From Leuconostoc litchii (GTDB taxonomy: Bacteria; Bacillota; Bacilli; Lactobacillales; Lactobacillaceae): a stretch of DNA of 64,000 nucleotides. The translations under genes and the position numbers were made by a program. Where the stretch lies: positions 45,677-109,676 of the forward strand of contig NZ_SDGY01000008.1 of assembly GCF_008107645.1 (NCBI RefSeq), in the 5' to 3' direction. Below are positions 17,363 to 26,240 of the stretch, one piece after another (the first letter of the stretch is position 1; every line of letters begins with the position of its first letter). The notes below the pieces were generated by a model that worked only from the letters and a program-made list of their open reading frames with translations, ran no database searches and was not told the origin of the DNA.

Positions 17363-18226
17363 ATGGTTAAAAAGAAAATATTAGGCATAGCATTATCTAT
17401 TGCCGGAATTGCTGTTGTATCAGCCGTTGTTGTGCAAAAAAGTACAGCGCAAAAAAATGATAATACACAGGTAACAATTGGCTCTATTGGTTCAGACGCA
17501 CAAATTTGGGAACATATTGCGAAGTTACCAGAGACAAAAAAAGAACATATCACAATTAAGGTCAAAAATTTTACCGATGGTGTATCACTAAATACAGCCA
17601 CTGCACAAAGTAAAGTTGACGTTAATGCATTTCAATCATATGCATATTTTGTTGCATTTAATAAAAGTAACTCGACTAGTAAGTTAAGTGCCCTAGGGAC
17701 GACATATTTAGAACCTATGGGTATTTATTCTGAAAAATATAAACATATTGATGATATTCCTGACGGTTCAACAATTGCTATTGCTAATAATGCTGCGAAT
17801 ACAGCTCGAGGTTTGAAGCTATTAGCCAAATCTGGGTTGATAACATTGAAAGAAGATTTTGGTAGTTTATCAGGTGTTAATGACATTAAAAGTAATCCGC
17901 ACCATTTTAAGTTTATAGAAATTGATGATACAACTGGACCACGTGTCATTAAAGATGATTCAATTGCGGCAGCGCTTATCGGGAACACGATTGCGTTACA
18001 AGGTAAACTAAATGTTTTGAAAGATGCCATTTATTATGAAAAAGTAAATCAATCTACTAAAGATAATATCAATATTTTAGCCACAGCAGAAAAAAATAAA
18101 AATAATAAGCAATTAAAAAAACTAGTTAAACTTTATCACAGTAAAGCAGCACAAAAGTACATTAATCAAAAATTTGATGGTACTAAAATTGAAGTTCAAA
18201 AACCAATTACTTATCTATCAAAATAA
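17363..18226 (+). CDS. MetQ/NlpA-family substrate-binding protein
   Basis: A 287-residue extracytoplasmic binding protein of the NlpA (PF03180) family, which includes the methionine binder MetQ. Signs: TIGSIGSDAQIWEHIA after the leader, DVNAFQSYAYF where MetQ has DxNxFQH, IAIANNAANTARGLKLL and a C-terminal YHSKAAQKYI. The N-terminus is a hydrophobic anchor without lipobox cysteine. No MetI-type permease follows; instead two HisM-type permeases do, an unusual pairing. T-box control agrees with a methionine or methionine-derivative ligand. Confidence 0.85.
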   Translation: MVKKKILGIALSIAGIAVVSAVVVQKSTAQKNDNTQVTIGSIGSDAQIWEHIAKLPETKKEHITIKVKNFTDGVSLNTATAQSKVDVNAFQSYAYFVAFNKSNSTSKLSALGTTYLEPMGIYSEKYKHIDDIPDGSTIAIANNAANTARGLKLLAKSGLITLKEDFGSLSGVNDIKSNPHHFKFIEIDDTTGPRVIKDDSIAAALIGNTIALQGKLNVLKDAIYYEKVNQSTKDNINILATAEKNKNNKQLKKLVKLYHSKAAQKYINQKFDGTKIEVQKPITYLSK

Positions 18227-18256
18227 TTATTAATCGTAAATGAAATGGGGGACATC

Positions 18257-18913
18257 ATGTCTTGGGCATATATACAACAAGCGATGCCAGATTATATTAA
18301 AGCTTTCTGGTTAAGGTTGAAATTATCCACAATTGGTATTGCTGGTGCGGTGCTTGTTGGTATTGTTGCGGCTTTTATTATTTATTATAAAATTCCTGGT
18401 CACCGTATAATTCTTTCTTATATAGAAATAGCTAGAAATACACCATTGCTTATCCAGTTATTTTTTATATACTATGGATTACCAATAACCGGTATTAAAA
18501 TTCCTGCGCAACAAACAGCTATTATTGGGCTAGTTTTTTTGGGAGGCGCCTACATGAGCGATGCGTTCCTAGGTGGGTTACGAGCGGTGCCAAAGATTCA
18601 AATAGAATCCGGCCGTGCTATAGGATTGTCTACTTTTCAGCTGAGCAGATTTGTGGTTTTTCCACAAGGGTTTATCTTTTCCTTACCCGCTTTGGCAGCA
18701 AATGTTATTTTTTTAATTAAGGAAACATCAATTTTTACGGTGATTGCGATACCTGAAATTACGAATACTACATTGGATTTGATTGGACAAAATTATCGTA
18801 CAAATGAATATCTACTCATGATGGTTAGTAGTTATGCAGTTATTCTGATACCGCTTTCGGTATTTTTGAGTTGGATTGAAAGGCGGATTCGTTATGCAAA
18901 TTTTGGCAATTAG
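18257..18913 (+). CDS. polar amino acid ABC permease, subunit 1
   Basis: HisM/GlnP-type inner-membrane permease of about 218 residues and five helices. The N-terminal ARNTPLLIQLFFIYYGLP and the coupling-helix segment ESGRAIGLSTFQLSRFVVFPQ (EAA loop) are diagnostic. The ATG at 18257 is preferred over that at 18245 because GGGGGA between them is the ribosome site. It overlaps the next permease gene by 20 bases. Confidence 0.87.
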   Translation: MSWAYIQQAMPDYIKAFWLRLKLSTIGIAGAVLVGIVAAFIIYYKIPGHRIILSYIEIARNTPLLIQLFFIYYGLPITGIKIPAQQTAIIGLVFLGGAYMSDAFLGGLRAVPKIQIESGRAIGLSTFQLSRFVVFPQGFIFSLPALAANVIFLIKETSIFTVIAIPEITNTTLDLIGQNYRTNEYLLMMVSSYAVILIPLSVFLSWIERRIRYANFGN

Positions 18914-19574
18914 CACCATTTTTGAGGGAAATAACTTACTTAGATTATTAAGTGGATTGTTTGTCACGATTGAAATATCAGTCATATCAATTTTTATTGG
19001 CACTGTTTTGGGATTAATACTGGGCTCATTGTGGACAACGGGTAATCATTTGATTCAACCATTCTTCAAACTATACTTAGAAATATTTAGAGTAGTACCA
19101 ACTATTCCGTTACTCTTTTTGTTTTATTATATTTTTCCACGTAATTTAAATATAAATTTATCATCCATGCAGGTCAGTATATTGGTTTTTAGTTTGTGGT
19201 TTGCAGCGGAATTTTCAGATATCGTTAGAGGGGCTATCCAATCAATTTCCAAAAATCAACGTGAAAATGCCTACACTATAGGTTTGTCAATGTTTCAAAC
19301 CTACAGATATGTTTTAGTACCTCAAAGTATTCCTAATATTTTACCGGCTTTTATTAATTTAAGTACTCGAATTATTAAAACAACATCAATCTTATTGCTA
19401 ATATCTGTTACGGATGTTATTACAGTAGGGCAACAAATTATTGAAGCAAATGCTCAAGATACTTTAGTGCCGCTTTTAATCTATGCGCTCATCGCATTGT
19501 TTTATTTTTTGATTAATTTTTTATTGAGTCAGCTGAGTCAAAGATTGGAAAGGAAGTTCAGAAAGTATGAGTGA
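18894..19574 (+). CDS. polar amino acid ABC permease, subunit 2
   Basis: Second HisM/GlnP-type permease (about 226 residues); FRVVPTIPLLFLFYYIFPRN and the coupling segment ENAYTIGLSMFQTYRYVLVPQ match the family. The ATG at 18894 follows AAAGGCGG; the TTG at 18876 is a less likely start. It ends inside the start of the ATPase gene, indicating coupled translation and a heterodimeric channel. Confidence 0.87.
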   Translation: MQILAISTIFEGNNLLRLLSGLFVTIEISVISIFIGTVLGLILGSLWTTGNHLIQPFFKLYLEIFRVVPTIPLLFLFYYIFPRNLNINLSSMQVSILVFSLWFAAEFSDIVRGAIQSISKNQRENAYTIGLSMFQTYRYVLVPQSIPNILPAFINLSTRIIKTTSILLLISVTDVITVGQQIIEANAQDTLVPLLIYALIALFYFLINFLLSQLSQRLERKFRKYE

Positions 19575-20307
19575 ACATTTAATTGAGGTCCGTAATCTAA
19601 ACAAATTTTATGGTAAGAAAAAAGTATTAGATGAGATTAATGTAACGATACCCAAAAATAAAGTTACAGTGTTGTTGGGCCCTTCGGGGTCTGGAAAATC
19701 TACGATGATTCGGACGTTTAATGGACTGGAACCTTTTAATTCCGGTACAATTACTCTCTTTGGAGAGACAATTGCAGCGAACAATAAAAAACAGTGGGCA
19801 ATTATTCAAACACGGATAGGAATGGTTTTTCAAAGTTATGACTTATTTCCAAATATGACTGTTATAAAAAATATTTTGTTAGGCCCCTTAAAAGTTCAAA
19901 AACGTTCACGTGAAGAAGTAATAAAAAAAGCTCGAGATTTATTAAAAGAAGTTGGCTTGGAAGATTATGAAAATGCCTATCCGAGGGAATTATCGGGTGG
20001 ACAAAAGCAACGTGTTGCGATTGTCCGAGCATTAATTTTGAATCCTGAACTAATGCTGTTTGATGAAGTCACTGCGTCTCTGGATCCCGAAATGGTGCGC
20101 GGTATTTTGGATATTCTGAAAAATTTAGCTAATCAAAACTTGACTATGGTAATTGTAACGCACGAAATGAATTTTGCTCGTCAGGTGGCAGACAAAGTTA
20201 TCTTTTTAGAGAATGGAAAAATTATTGAGCAAGGGGACGGACAATCTTTTTTTGAAAATCCTACAACTAAAAGGGCTGAAGCATTCTTAGAAAGTATGTC
20301 ATTTTAG
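19567..20307 (+). CDS. polar amino acid ABC transporter ATPase
   Basis: A 246-residue GlnQ/HisP-type ATPase: Walker A GPSGSGKST (residues 37-45), Q-loop in MVFQSYDLFP, signature LSGGQKQR, Walker B LMLFDEVTASLDPE and the switch His in VTHEMNFA. The Walker B region reads DEVTAS where most of this subfamily reads DEPTSA. It energises the two permeases just upstream and overlaps the second by eight bases. Confidence 0.92.
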   Translation: MSEHLIEVRNLNKFYGKKKVLDEINVTIPKNKVTVLLGPSGSGKSTMIRTFNGLEPFNSGTITLFGETIAANNKKQWAIIQTRIGMVFQSYDLFPNMTVIKNILLGPLKVQKRSREEVIKKARDLLKEVGLEDYENAYPRELSGGQKQRVAIVRALILNPELMLFDEVTASLDPEMVRGILDILKNLANQNLTMVIVTHEMNFARQVADKVIFLENGKIIEQGDGQSFFENPTTKRAEAFLESMSF

Positions 20308-20360
20308 AATGATAAAAATGTTATAACGGACTAAAATATGAAGTGATTTAGGAGAGAGAA

Positions 20361-21200
20361 ATGAATAAAATCAGGAAGATTATTTTGCTGCTGTCGGCTA
20401 CTATAGTTATTAGCGTTATTGGCTCTCAGTTATTGACTGTAAAAGCTGAGGCATCGCAAAATGGCCGTAGTGTCAAACAAATTAAAAAAGCTGGAGAGAT
20501 AAAGATAGCAGTTTTTGGTGATTTAAAGCCATATGGATGGGTAGATAAGAATGGTAAAAGACAAGGGTACGATATTGAACTAGCCAAGCAAATTGCTAAA
20601 GATTTGGGTGTGAAAGTCAAGTACGTACAGGTCAATGCTAATGCACGTGTCGATGCATTGAATTCCGGGAAAGTTGACTTAGCATTAGCTAATTTTACGG
20701 TTACCCCAGAGCGAGAAAAAGTGATTGATTTTGCAAAGCCTTATATGAAGGTGTCCATCGGAGTGGCCTCGAAAAAAACTAACTTAATTACTAAAGTGAG
20801 CCAATTAGATGGTAAAAATTTGATTGTCAACAAGGGAACCACTGCCGAAACCTACTTTACAAAAAATTATACAAAGGCTAACTTACTCAAATTTGATTCT
20901 AAAACACAACAGTTTGCGGCACTAAAAGATGGTCGAGCAGATGCAATCACAGATGACAATTCGTATCTTTTTGCTTGGGTGAAGAGTCATTCCGATTATC
21001 AAGTGGGTATTAAAAAATTAGGCACACAATCTTATGTTTCTCCAGGAATTCAAAAAGGAAATAAAAGTCTTTTGACGTGGACAAATAGCGAGATTAATCG
21101 GTTGAATCAATCTAATTTCTTTGAAAAAGATTATAATAAAACCTTAGCACCTTTCTTTGGTGATGATGTGAAGTCGAGCGACATTACTATAACTAAATGA
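20361..21200 (+). CDS. amino acid ABC substrate-binding protein (family 3)
   Basis: A 279-residue SBP_bac_3 binding protein. It opens with a signal peptide ending near VKAEASQ, a plausible signal peptidase I site (no lipobox), followed by the family motifs KAGEIKIAVFGDLKPYGWVDKNG, GYDIELAKQIAKDLG, DLALANFTVTPEREKVIDFA (with the ligand Arg) and LNKGT-like VNKGTTAETYF. It is the second binding protein of this operon, of a fold family distinct from the MetQ-like one at 17363. The ligand is unproven. Confidence 0.87.
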   Translation: MNKIRKIILLLSATIVISVIGSQLLTVKAEASQNGRSVKQIKKAGEIKIAVFGDLKPYGWVDKNGKRQGYDIELAKQIAKDLGVKVKYVQVNANARVDALNSGKVDLALANFTVTPEREKVIDFAKPYMKVSIGVASKKTNLITKVSQLDGKNLIVNKGTTAETYFTKNYTKANLLKFDSKTQQFAALKDGRADAITDDNSYLFAWVKSHSDYQVGIKKLGTQSYVSPGIQKGNKSLLTWTNSEINRLNQSNFFEKDYNKTLAPFFGDDVKSSDITITK

Positions 21201-21225
21201 GCATACTTAGAATGCTTTACTTTCA

Positions 21226-21257
21226 GGGGCAACTACTTATGAGTAGTTGCCTTTTTT
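21226..21257 (+). terminator. terminator of methionine operon 1
   Basis: GGCAACTACT, TATG, AGTAGTTGCC, T6. It closes the roughly 7.1-kb operon begun at the first T-box. Confidence 0.9.
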
Positions 21258-21365
21258 GGAATTATTAGGTCGTTAAGCTTTGACGTGGAGAATTCGAATA
21301 TTTTTAAAAGTGTATTTGGCCGTATATTTTTGCTGAAAGTTGATAAAATTGCTAAAATAGGTGGT

Positions 21366-21764
21366 ATGCAAAATCAAAAAAACTTTTTAAGTGAATTATT
21401 AGTTACTGGTCTTGGCGGTTCAATTGGCGGAACTATCCGTTATGAGTTAAGTCTCATTCCAGTAATTGGTCCAATGCCGGTGATGACAATACTGATTAAC
21501 TGGTCTGGTACATTTTTATTAGCTATGTTAGGGAGCTATTTGGCTTATCATCGTAGTCGATTGCAGCGTTGGCAATCCTTTATTGGAACTGGTATTTTAG
21601 GTGGGTTTACCACATTTAGTACGATGATTTTGCAGCTACATCAGCAATTGTACATTAATGTAGTCAACGCTTTGATTTATTTAGTGTTAACACTTGGTGG
21701 TGGCCTGGTAATGCTAAAGCTAGGTAAGTTTATTGGTCGTAGAGTGGGCGAGGTACATGTATGA
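21366..21764 (+). CDS. crcB: fluoride channel subunit CrcB/Fluc 1
   Basis: A 132-residue four-helix fluoride channel subunit. Motifs: GGSIGGTIRYEL (helix 1 with the conserved Arg), NWSGTFLLAM (family N.xGTFLLG) and the GGFTTFSTM fluoride-lining motif. The ATG at 21366 has AGGTGG upstream, replacing the longer GTG frame at 21285. A possible promoter TTGCTG-17-TAAAAT ends only about seven bases before the ATG, so the transcript might be almost leaderless. It overlaps the second crcB by four bases. Confidence 0.88.
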   Translation: MQNQKNFLSELLVTGLGGSIGGTIRYELSLIPVIGPMPVMTILINWSGTFLLAMLGSYLAYHRSRLQRWQSFIGTGILGGFTTFSTMILQLHQQLYINVVNALIYLVLTLGGGLVMLKLGKFIGRRVGEVHV

Positions 21765-22099
21765 TGATTTTGAGTGTAGCTGTTGGATCAGCACTTGGCA
21801 CCATGCTACGATATCTTATATTAAATACATGGCCAGTGAAATCAAGGTATTTTACGGCTGTATTTGTTGTCAATATGTTAGGGGCTTTTGCATTAGGGTC
21901 TTTGACGGCAACAGGAACAACTCATGTTATGCATAATTTTTGGGCTACAGGTGTGATTGCTGGGTTGACAACATTTAGTACGATGATGACGCAAAGTTCG
22001 CAATATAAGCGTATCCAACAGTTCTATTATTTAGCTCTGCAGATTATTATGGGCACAGTAGTGTTTGGTATTGCGCTGTTTTTAACCACTATACTATAA
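21761..22099 (+). CDS. crcB: fluoride channel subunit CrcB/Fluc 2
   Basis: A 112-residue paralogue of the previous gene: GSALGTMLRYL, NMLGAFALG and GLTTFSTMMTQ. Tandem non-identical crcB genes in Firmicutes normally encode a heterodimeric antiparallel channel that expels fluoride. No fluoride riboswitch is visible upstream. The start overlaps the end of the first crcB. Confidence 0.88.
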   Translation: MMILSVAVGSALGTMLRYLILNTWPVKSRYFTAVFVVNMLGAFALGSLTATGTTHVMHNFWATGVIAGLTTFSTMMTQSSQYKRIQQFYYLALQIIMGTVVFGIALFLTTIL

Positions 22100-22134
22100 A
22101 AGCTAGACGGAATATTTTCAATGAGGAAAGAGTA

Positions 22135-23016
22135 ATGAGTAAAATAGCAGTTATTATTGATTCATCATCGGCTATGCCGACAGCGGTTCGTAACCGTTAC
22201 CATATTTTTCAAGTAAATGATCCTATCATTTTTGGAGACGAGGTTTATAAAGAGACAGTTGATATTCATGATTTAGGTGAATTAGTTAAGATGATGCAGG
22301 ATAAAAAACAGTTGGCTTCAACTTCACAGCCGGCTCCTGGTGATTGGGAGGAAGCTTTGAACCTAGCCAAGGCTTCGGGTTATGATCAAGCAATTCTGGT
22401 TACACTTTCATCTGGTATTTCTGGCACTTATCAAACGGCTAATGCGATTGCACAAGCCTATGATGGCATGACAGATGTTAGAGCATGGGACTCAAAAATA
22501 GCAGTTATGGGTGCAGGCATGCAAGCCATTTTAGCAGCCGCTATGGCAGAGAAAGGCCGTTCTCTAGATGAAATTGTTTTGGCGCTAGAAAAGTTGCGAG
22601 AAACAATGGATGTTCGTTTTGTGGTTAATGATATTTCGCATTTACAACGCACTGGTCGACTATCTCGAGGACAAGCCTTAATTGGCGGACTGCTAAATAT
22701 CAAACCTGTACTATCAATGGATGTTCAGGACGAAGGTAAAATAGGTGCTGTTGGTAAAGCGCGGAAGATGAGTGGTGCCTTGAAGGATATTAAAGAAACA
22801 CTACACCAATCGTTAGCTGCTGCTGATTATCAAGTTCGTGCATATGTTATCGATGGTAACAATGCGAAACTTGGGGACAAGTGGCTTAAGGATCTCCGGT
22901 CTGAATATCCTACAGTTAAGTTTGAGCGCGGTGTAATAGGTGCCTTTATTGGTGTTCACACAGGTGATGGTGCTATGGGTGTCATTTGGGCGCAAGATTG
23001 GGAAACACTCGTTTAG
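22135..23016 (+). CDS. DegV family fatty acid-binding protein
   Basis: A 293-residue DegV protein. The start VIIDSSSAMP, STSQPAPGDW (fatty-acid phosphate-binding loop), LSSGISGTYQTA and the C-terminal GAFIGVHTGDGAMG are all diagnostic. These proteins bind fatty acids and, as FakB, hand them to the kinase FakA for phosphorylation. No fakA is nearby. AGGAAAG precedes the ATG. Confidence 0.9.
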   Translation: MSKIAVIIDSSSAMPTAVRNRYHIFQVNDPIIFGDEVYKETVDIHDLGELVKMMQDKKQLASTSQPAPGDWEEALNLAKASGYDQAILVTLSSGISGTYQTANAIAQAYDGMTDVRAWDSKIAVMGAGMQAILAAAMAEKGRSLDEIVLALEKLRETMDVRFVVNDISHLQRTGRLSRGQALIGGLLNIKPVLSMDVQDEGKIGAVGKARKMSGALKDIKETLHQSLAAADYQVRAYVIDGNNAKLGDKWLKDLRSEYPTVKFERGVIGAFIGVHTGDGAMGVIWAQDWETLV

Positions 23017-23027
23017 TAACGTATAAA

Positions 23028-23060
23028 CCAGTATCAAACAAAATTGATGCTGGTTTTATT
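23028..23060 (+). terminator. terminator after degV-family gene
   Basis: CCAGTATCAA, loop, TTGATGCTGG, TTTTATT; one mismatch. Confidence 0.75.
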
Positions 23061-23097
23061 GTATAATGAAGAATAAAATAATTTACGGGGTTTACTA

Positions 23098-23736
23098 ATG
23101 CAACGATCAAAACGTTTTCAAATTGTTTATGAAGTATTAAATGCTGTGACACACGGGCTTGGCTTTATTCTAGCAGTAATTGCCGGTATTGCGTTAATGT
23201 TTCATATACTACGCAGACCGGTCACGGCACTGGAATTAACTGCTGTGATTATCTATATTAGTACGGTAGGCTTTTTCTTACTGGCATCGACACTTTTTCA
23301 TTCACTTGTCTTTACGAGAGCGGCAAAAGTTTTTCAATTCTTTGACCATGCAGGCATTTATCTTGTCATTCTAGGTAGTTATACACCGTATACATGGTTA
23401 CTGATTAAAGGATGGGTTGGCTGGAGTATATGGGGTGCTATTTTAGCCATGACCATTGCTGGTTTTGTATATGATTTATTCTTTGTTGGTCGTTGGCCAT
23501 GGGTTTCAGTGACAATATATCTCATTATGGGATGGCTTATTATTTTAGCAATGCCAGTACTTTGGGGAGTTTTGTCGCATGTCGCCTTTTGGTTACTAGT
23601 GGCTGGTGGTATCACGTATTCTGCAGGAACAATTTTTTACCTAGTACCAAAAATTCCTATGGGTCATGTTTACTGGCATGTTTTTGTTTTGGGTGGTGCA
23701 GGGCTGATGTTTACTAGTATTTATATTTCTTTATAA
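23098..23736 (+). CDS. hemolysin III / PAQR family membrane protein
   Basis: A 212-residue seven-helix protein of the HlyIII/YqfA (PAQR) family. The metal-ligand and family positions show as NAVTHGLGFILA, STLFHS, FFDHAGIYLVILGSYTPY and the late GHVYWHVFVLGGA. Despite the name, bacterial members are membrane-homeostasis proteins or putative hydrolases. It is preceded by TATAAT (23062-23067) and stands alone between the degV terminator and the second T-box. Confidence 0.88.
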   Translation: MQRSKRFQIVYEVLNAVTHGLGFILAVIAGIALMFHILRRPVTALELTAVIIYISTVGFFLLASTLFHSLVFTRAAKVFQFFDHAGIYLVILGSYTPYTWLLIKGWVGWSIWGAILAMTIAGFVYDLFFVGRWPWVSVTIYLIMGWLIILAMPVLWGVLSHVAFWLLVAGGITYSAGTIFYLVPKIPMGHVYWHVFVLGGAGLMFTSIYISL

Positions 23737-23839
23737 ATTTGAAATACAACTATCTTATTTTCAAACATTATTTTATAAAAATTAATAACGAGGTCACAAT
23801 TTGTCTTTGAACAATAGTGGCTTTTTTTGATTAAAATGG

Positions 23840-23868
23840 TTGAAAAATGAAAAAGATTATAGTAACAT
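23840..23868 (+). promoter_or_regulatory. promoter of methionine T-box operon 2
   Basis: TTGAAA (23840-23845), 17-base spacer, TAACAT (23863-23868), just before the T-box leader. Confidence 0.55.
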
Positions 23869-23876
23869 TAAAAAAC

Positions 23877-24159
23877 GGGCTGTGAAAAGATAAGTAAAAT
23901 TCTAAAAGTGAGTACAGAGAGCTAAGAATTGGTGAAAATTAGCATTACAGAGAATTTGAAGATGGTCTTGGAGCCAATATTTGGTATGAGCAATTGTGTA
24001 AATGCCATTCGGGTGCGCCCGTTATCGCGTTAGGGTATCTTTGTGATCGGACGTACCTGTTAAGTATAGAGCAGTGATGCTTTATGAAATTTGGGTGGTA
24101 GCGCGAGTATTTCGTCCCATAGTTTTTGTGATTAATGCAAAAACTATGGGACTTTTTTT
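23877..24159 (+). promoter_or_regulatory. T-box riboswitch, methionine-specific (leader 2)
   Basis: Same architecture as leader 1. AAGA (23887-23890) pairs with UCUU (23966-23969), AAGUA lies in the specifier loop, and GAAG-AUG-G gives an AUG specifier at 23962-23964. The antiterminator core is GGGTGGTA (24093-24100). The terminator arms 24114-24128 and 24138-24152 are perfectly paired and followed by T7. The 24160-24438 spacer holds a three-codon open frame with a strong ribosome site and no other gene. Confidence 0.93.
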
Positions 24160-24364
24160 ATTTATAATATGATATTTAGATAATAAAATGACTGGTTTAA
24201 ATTAACAGTTACTCATACTACTGATTCAATGAATAGGATTAAGCATATTATTGTATATGTTTATATTTTTAAACTTATAAATTAAGTAATTTAATATATA
24301 AGTTAAAAAAAGGGATTCCAGAGATACATCAAAAAAGAATTTTTTTCAGAAAGGAGGAAGCAAA

Positions 24365-24376
24365 ATGAAATGTTAA
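24365..24376 (+). other. three-codon open frame with perfect ribosome site
   Basis: AGAAAGGAGG followed at seven bases by ATG AAA TGT TAA. A ribosome could initiate here, between the T-box terminator and the first structural gene. It may be a leader, a decayed gene start or chance. Confidence 0.35.
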
Positions 24377-24438
24377 ATTAGTGCAAGAAAAAAATTTTAT
24401 GTTGAGAAAAATTTAGAATAAGAACAAGGTAAATTTCA

Positions 24439-25275
24439 ATGAAAAGAACTAAAAAAATTACTATCTCCATAATTATTATTTTAATTATCAGCGTGGCTGG
24501 CGTTTTATCATTTAAATCTTCAAACACACCTAAAAATAATACAAAACCAATTATTAGACTCGGTAGTTCTCCAGGACCATACAGTGAATTATTTATCAAT
24601 GGCATTAAACCAATTTTAGAAAAACAAGGATACCGTGTTGTTAATAAATCATTTACTAATTTATTAAATGCAGATATTGCCCTGAGTGATAATCAAATTA
24701 ATCTCAATGTTGATCAACATACAGCATATCTAAATAATTTTAATCAAGAGAAAAAAGCAAAATTAGTTGCATTAACTAAAATACCTACTGTGCCTACCGG
24801 AATTTATCCGGCAAATAAAAAATCATTAAAAAATGTTAATACAGGTGATCGTGTTGCTATTCCAAATGATCCTTCTAATGCAGCTCGAGCGTATAATTTG
24901 CTTGTTAAAGCAGGTTGGATCACGCTTAAAGCTGGTACAGAACCAATCAAGGCAACAACTAAGGATATAGCTACTAACAAGTATAATTTAAAAATCACAG
25001 AACTAGACTCATCAACTATTCCGCGTAGCGTGAAAGATTTTGAATACGTTATCTTACCTGGATCTATTGCCTATAATGCCAAAATCTCCACTCGGAGCAT
25101 ATTATTAGCGGAAACTGTTCGTAGTGAATATCAATTAGTTGCAACAACGAATAAGGAAAATGAAAATAAACAATGGGCTCATGATGTTAAAAAAGCTTAT
25201 AGATCTAAAGCATTTCAGAAGTATCTGAAAAAACATAATAAAGATAATTACTGGGTCACTTCTTATTACAAATAA
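24439..25275 (+). CDS. MetQ/NlpA-like substrate-binding protein 2
   Basis: A 278-residue NlpA-family binding protein: IRLGSSPGPYSELF after the membrane anchor, LNVDQHTAYLNNF at the MetQ DxNxFQHxxY position, VAIPNDPSNAARAYNLL and the C-terminal YRSKAFQKYLKKH. It is a distant paralogue of the 17363 gene, again with an uncleaved-looking hydrophobic N-terminus and no lipobox. No permease or ATPase follows, so it must share a transporter encoded elsewhere. Methionine T-box control supports a methionine-related ligand. Confidence 0.85.
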   Translation: MKRTKKITISIIIILIISVAGVLSFKSSNTPKNNTKPIIRLGSSPGPYSELFINGIKPILEKQGYRVVNKSFTNLLNADIALSDNQINLNVDQHTAYLNNFNQEKKAKLVALTKIPTVPTGIYPANKKSLKNVNTGDRVAIPNDPSNAARAYNLLVKAGWITLKAGTEPIKATTKDIATNKYNLKITELDSSTIPRSVKDFEYVILPGSIAYNAKISTRSILLAETVRSEYQLVATTNKENENKQWAHDVKKAYRSKAFQKYLKKHNKDNYWVTSYYK

Positions 25276-25374
25276 TTCCCGAAAGTGTGGGGAATAAAAT
25301 TTGTAAAGATTGAATTTTTATTGATTATAGTTTTTCAGCTAGGGACTATTAGACTAAGTTTAAGGAGAAAAAAC

Positions 25375-26145
25375 ATGGTGTTGACAAATTGGGATCACAC
25401 AATGGTTAGTGTGCAAAAACTTGATAGCGGTATTAAGACTTTTGCAGATAACGGTATTATTTTTGAATTAGGTGGTAGACATGACGCCTGGGGCACCACT
25501 AATGCATTAGGATACTTTGGTATTAATTATATTGAACTGGTTAATGTGTTTGATGCACAGAAAGCAAATTCGTTTACTCGTAGTTCATCGTCTTCAGCCT
25601 ATGATGCGGTGCAAGATTTTAATCATCAGCGAGAACAATTGAATACAGTAGCAATTCGTACTAATGATTTGGAAGGCATTCGGCAACGTTTAAAACAAGC
25701 AGGGATTGCTGTGGGACAAATTTTAGAAGGTGATCGCGTCGATAAGCAAAATCAATTGATCAAATGGAAGACATTTTTTATTGACGATGATATTGAGGGA
25801 TTACCATACCCATTCTTTATTGATTGGCAACAAGCAGACACTGATAGAGTGGTTCAATTAGAAAAGCAGGGATTAATTCAACAGCACCCTGCGGGTAAGT
25901 TGAATGTTATTAAAGCTGTCTTCGAGGTAAATGAGCCTCAGAAAGTATCGCAACAATGGGCTAATCTGATTGAAAGTTTTGTTATCAAAAAAGATGGAAA
26001 ATTTATTGTGCCAATCCAAGACAAAATTTTTGAGTTTGTACAAGGAGACGCCAATCATCTCATAGCCCTTCATATTAGTGGAGCGCAGAGTGAACTGCAT
26101 CAAAAAACTATTAGTTTAGGAGACGCAAAATTTGTTTTCGAGTAG
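25375..26145 (+). CDS. glyoxalase-like (VOC superfamily) protein
   Basis: A 256-residue protein resembling the Glyoxalase_3 (PF13468) group. The N-terminal motif NWDHTMVSV, the GGRHDAWGTTNAL segment, YIELVNVFD and YPFFIDWQ are family-like. The ATG at 25375 follows AAGGAGA; the frame from 25285 lacks a site. It lies between a MetQ-like protein and an M20 amidohydrolase in a methionine T-box operon. The reaction is unknown; a lyase or hydrolase acting on a methionine derivative is one guess. Confidence 0.75.
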   Translation: MVLTNWDHTMVSVQKLDSGIKTFADNGIIFELGGRHDAWGTTNALGYFGINYIELVNVFDAQKANSFTRSSSSSAYDAVQDFNHQREQLNTVAIRTNDLEGIRQRLKQAGIAVGQILEGDRVDKQNQLIKWKTFFIDDDIEGLPYPFFIDWQQADTDRVVQLEKQGLIQQHPAGKLNVIKAVFEVNEPQKVSQQWANLIESFVIKKDGKFIVPIQDKIFEFVQGDANHLIALHISGAQSELHQKTISLGDAKFVFE

Positions 26146-26240
26146 CTGGTTGAACTAGCAATGTAACTGGAATAAAAATTATTTAGTTATATGTATTAAT
26201 GCATATCGTAAAAAATTAAGAATAAAAAAGGATTTAGAAC

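Noticed and set aside
21260..21366. Fluoride riboswitch before crcB
   Set aside because: None of the conserved aptamer segments is present in the short upstream region.
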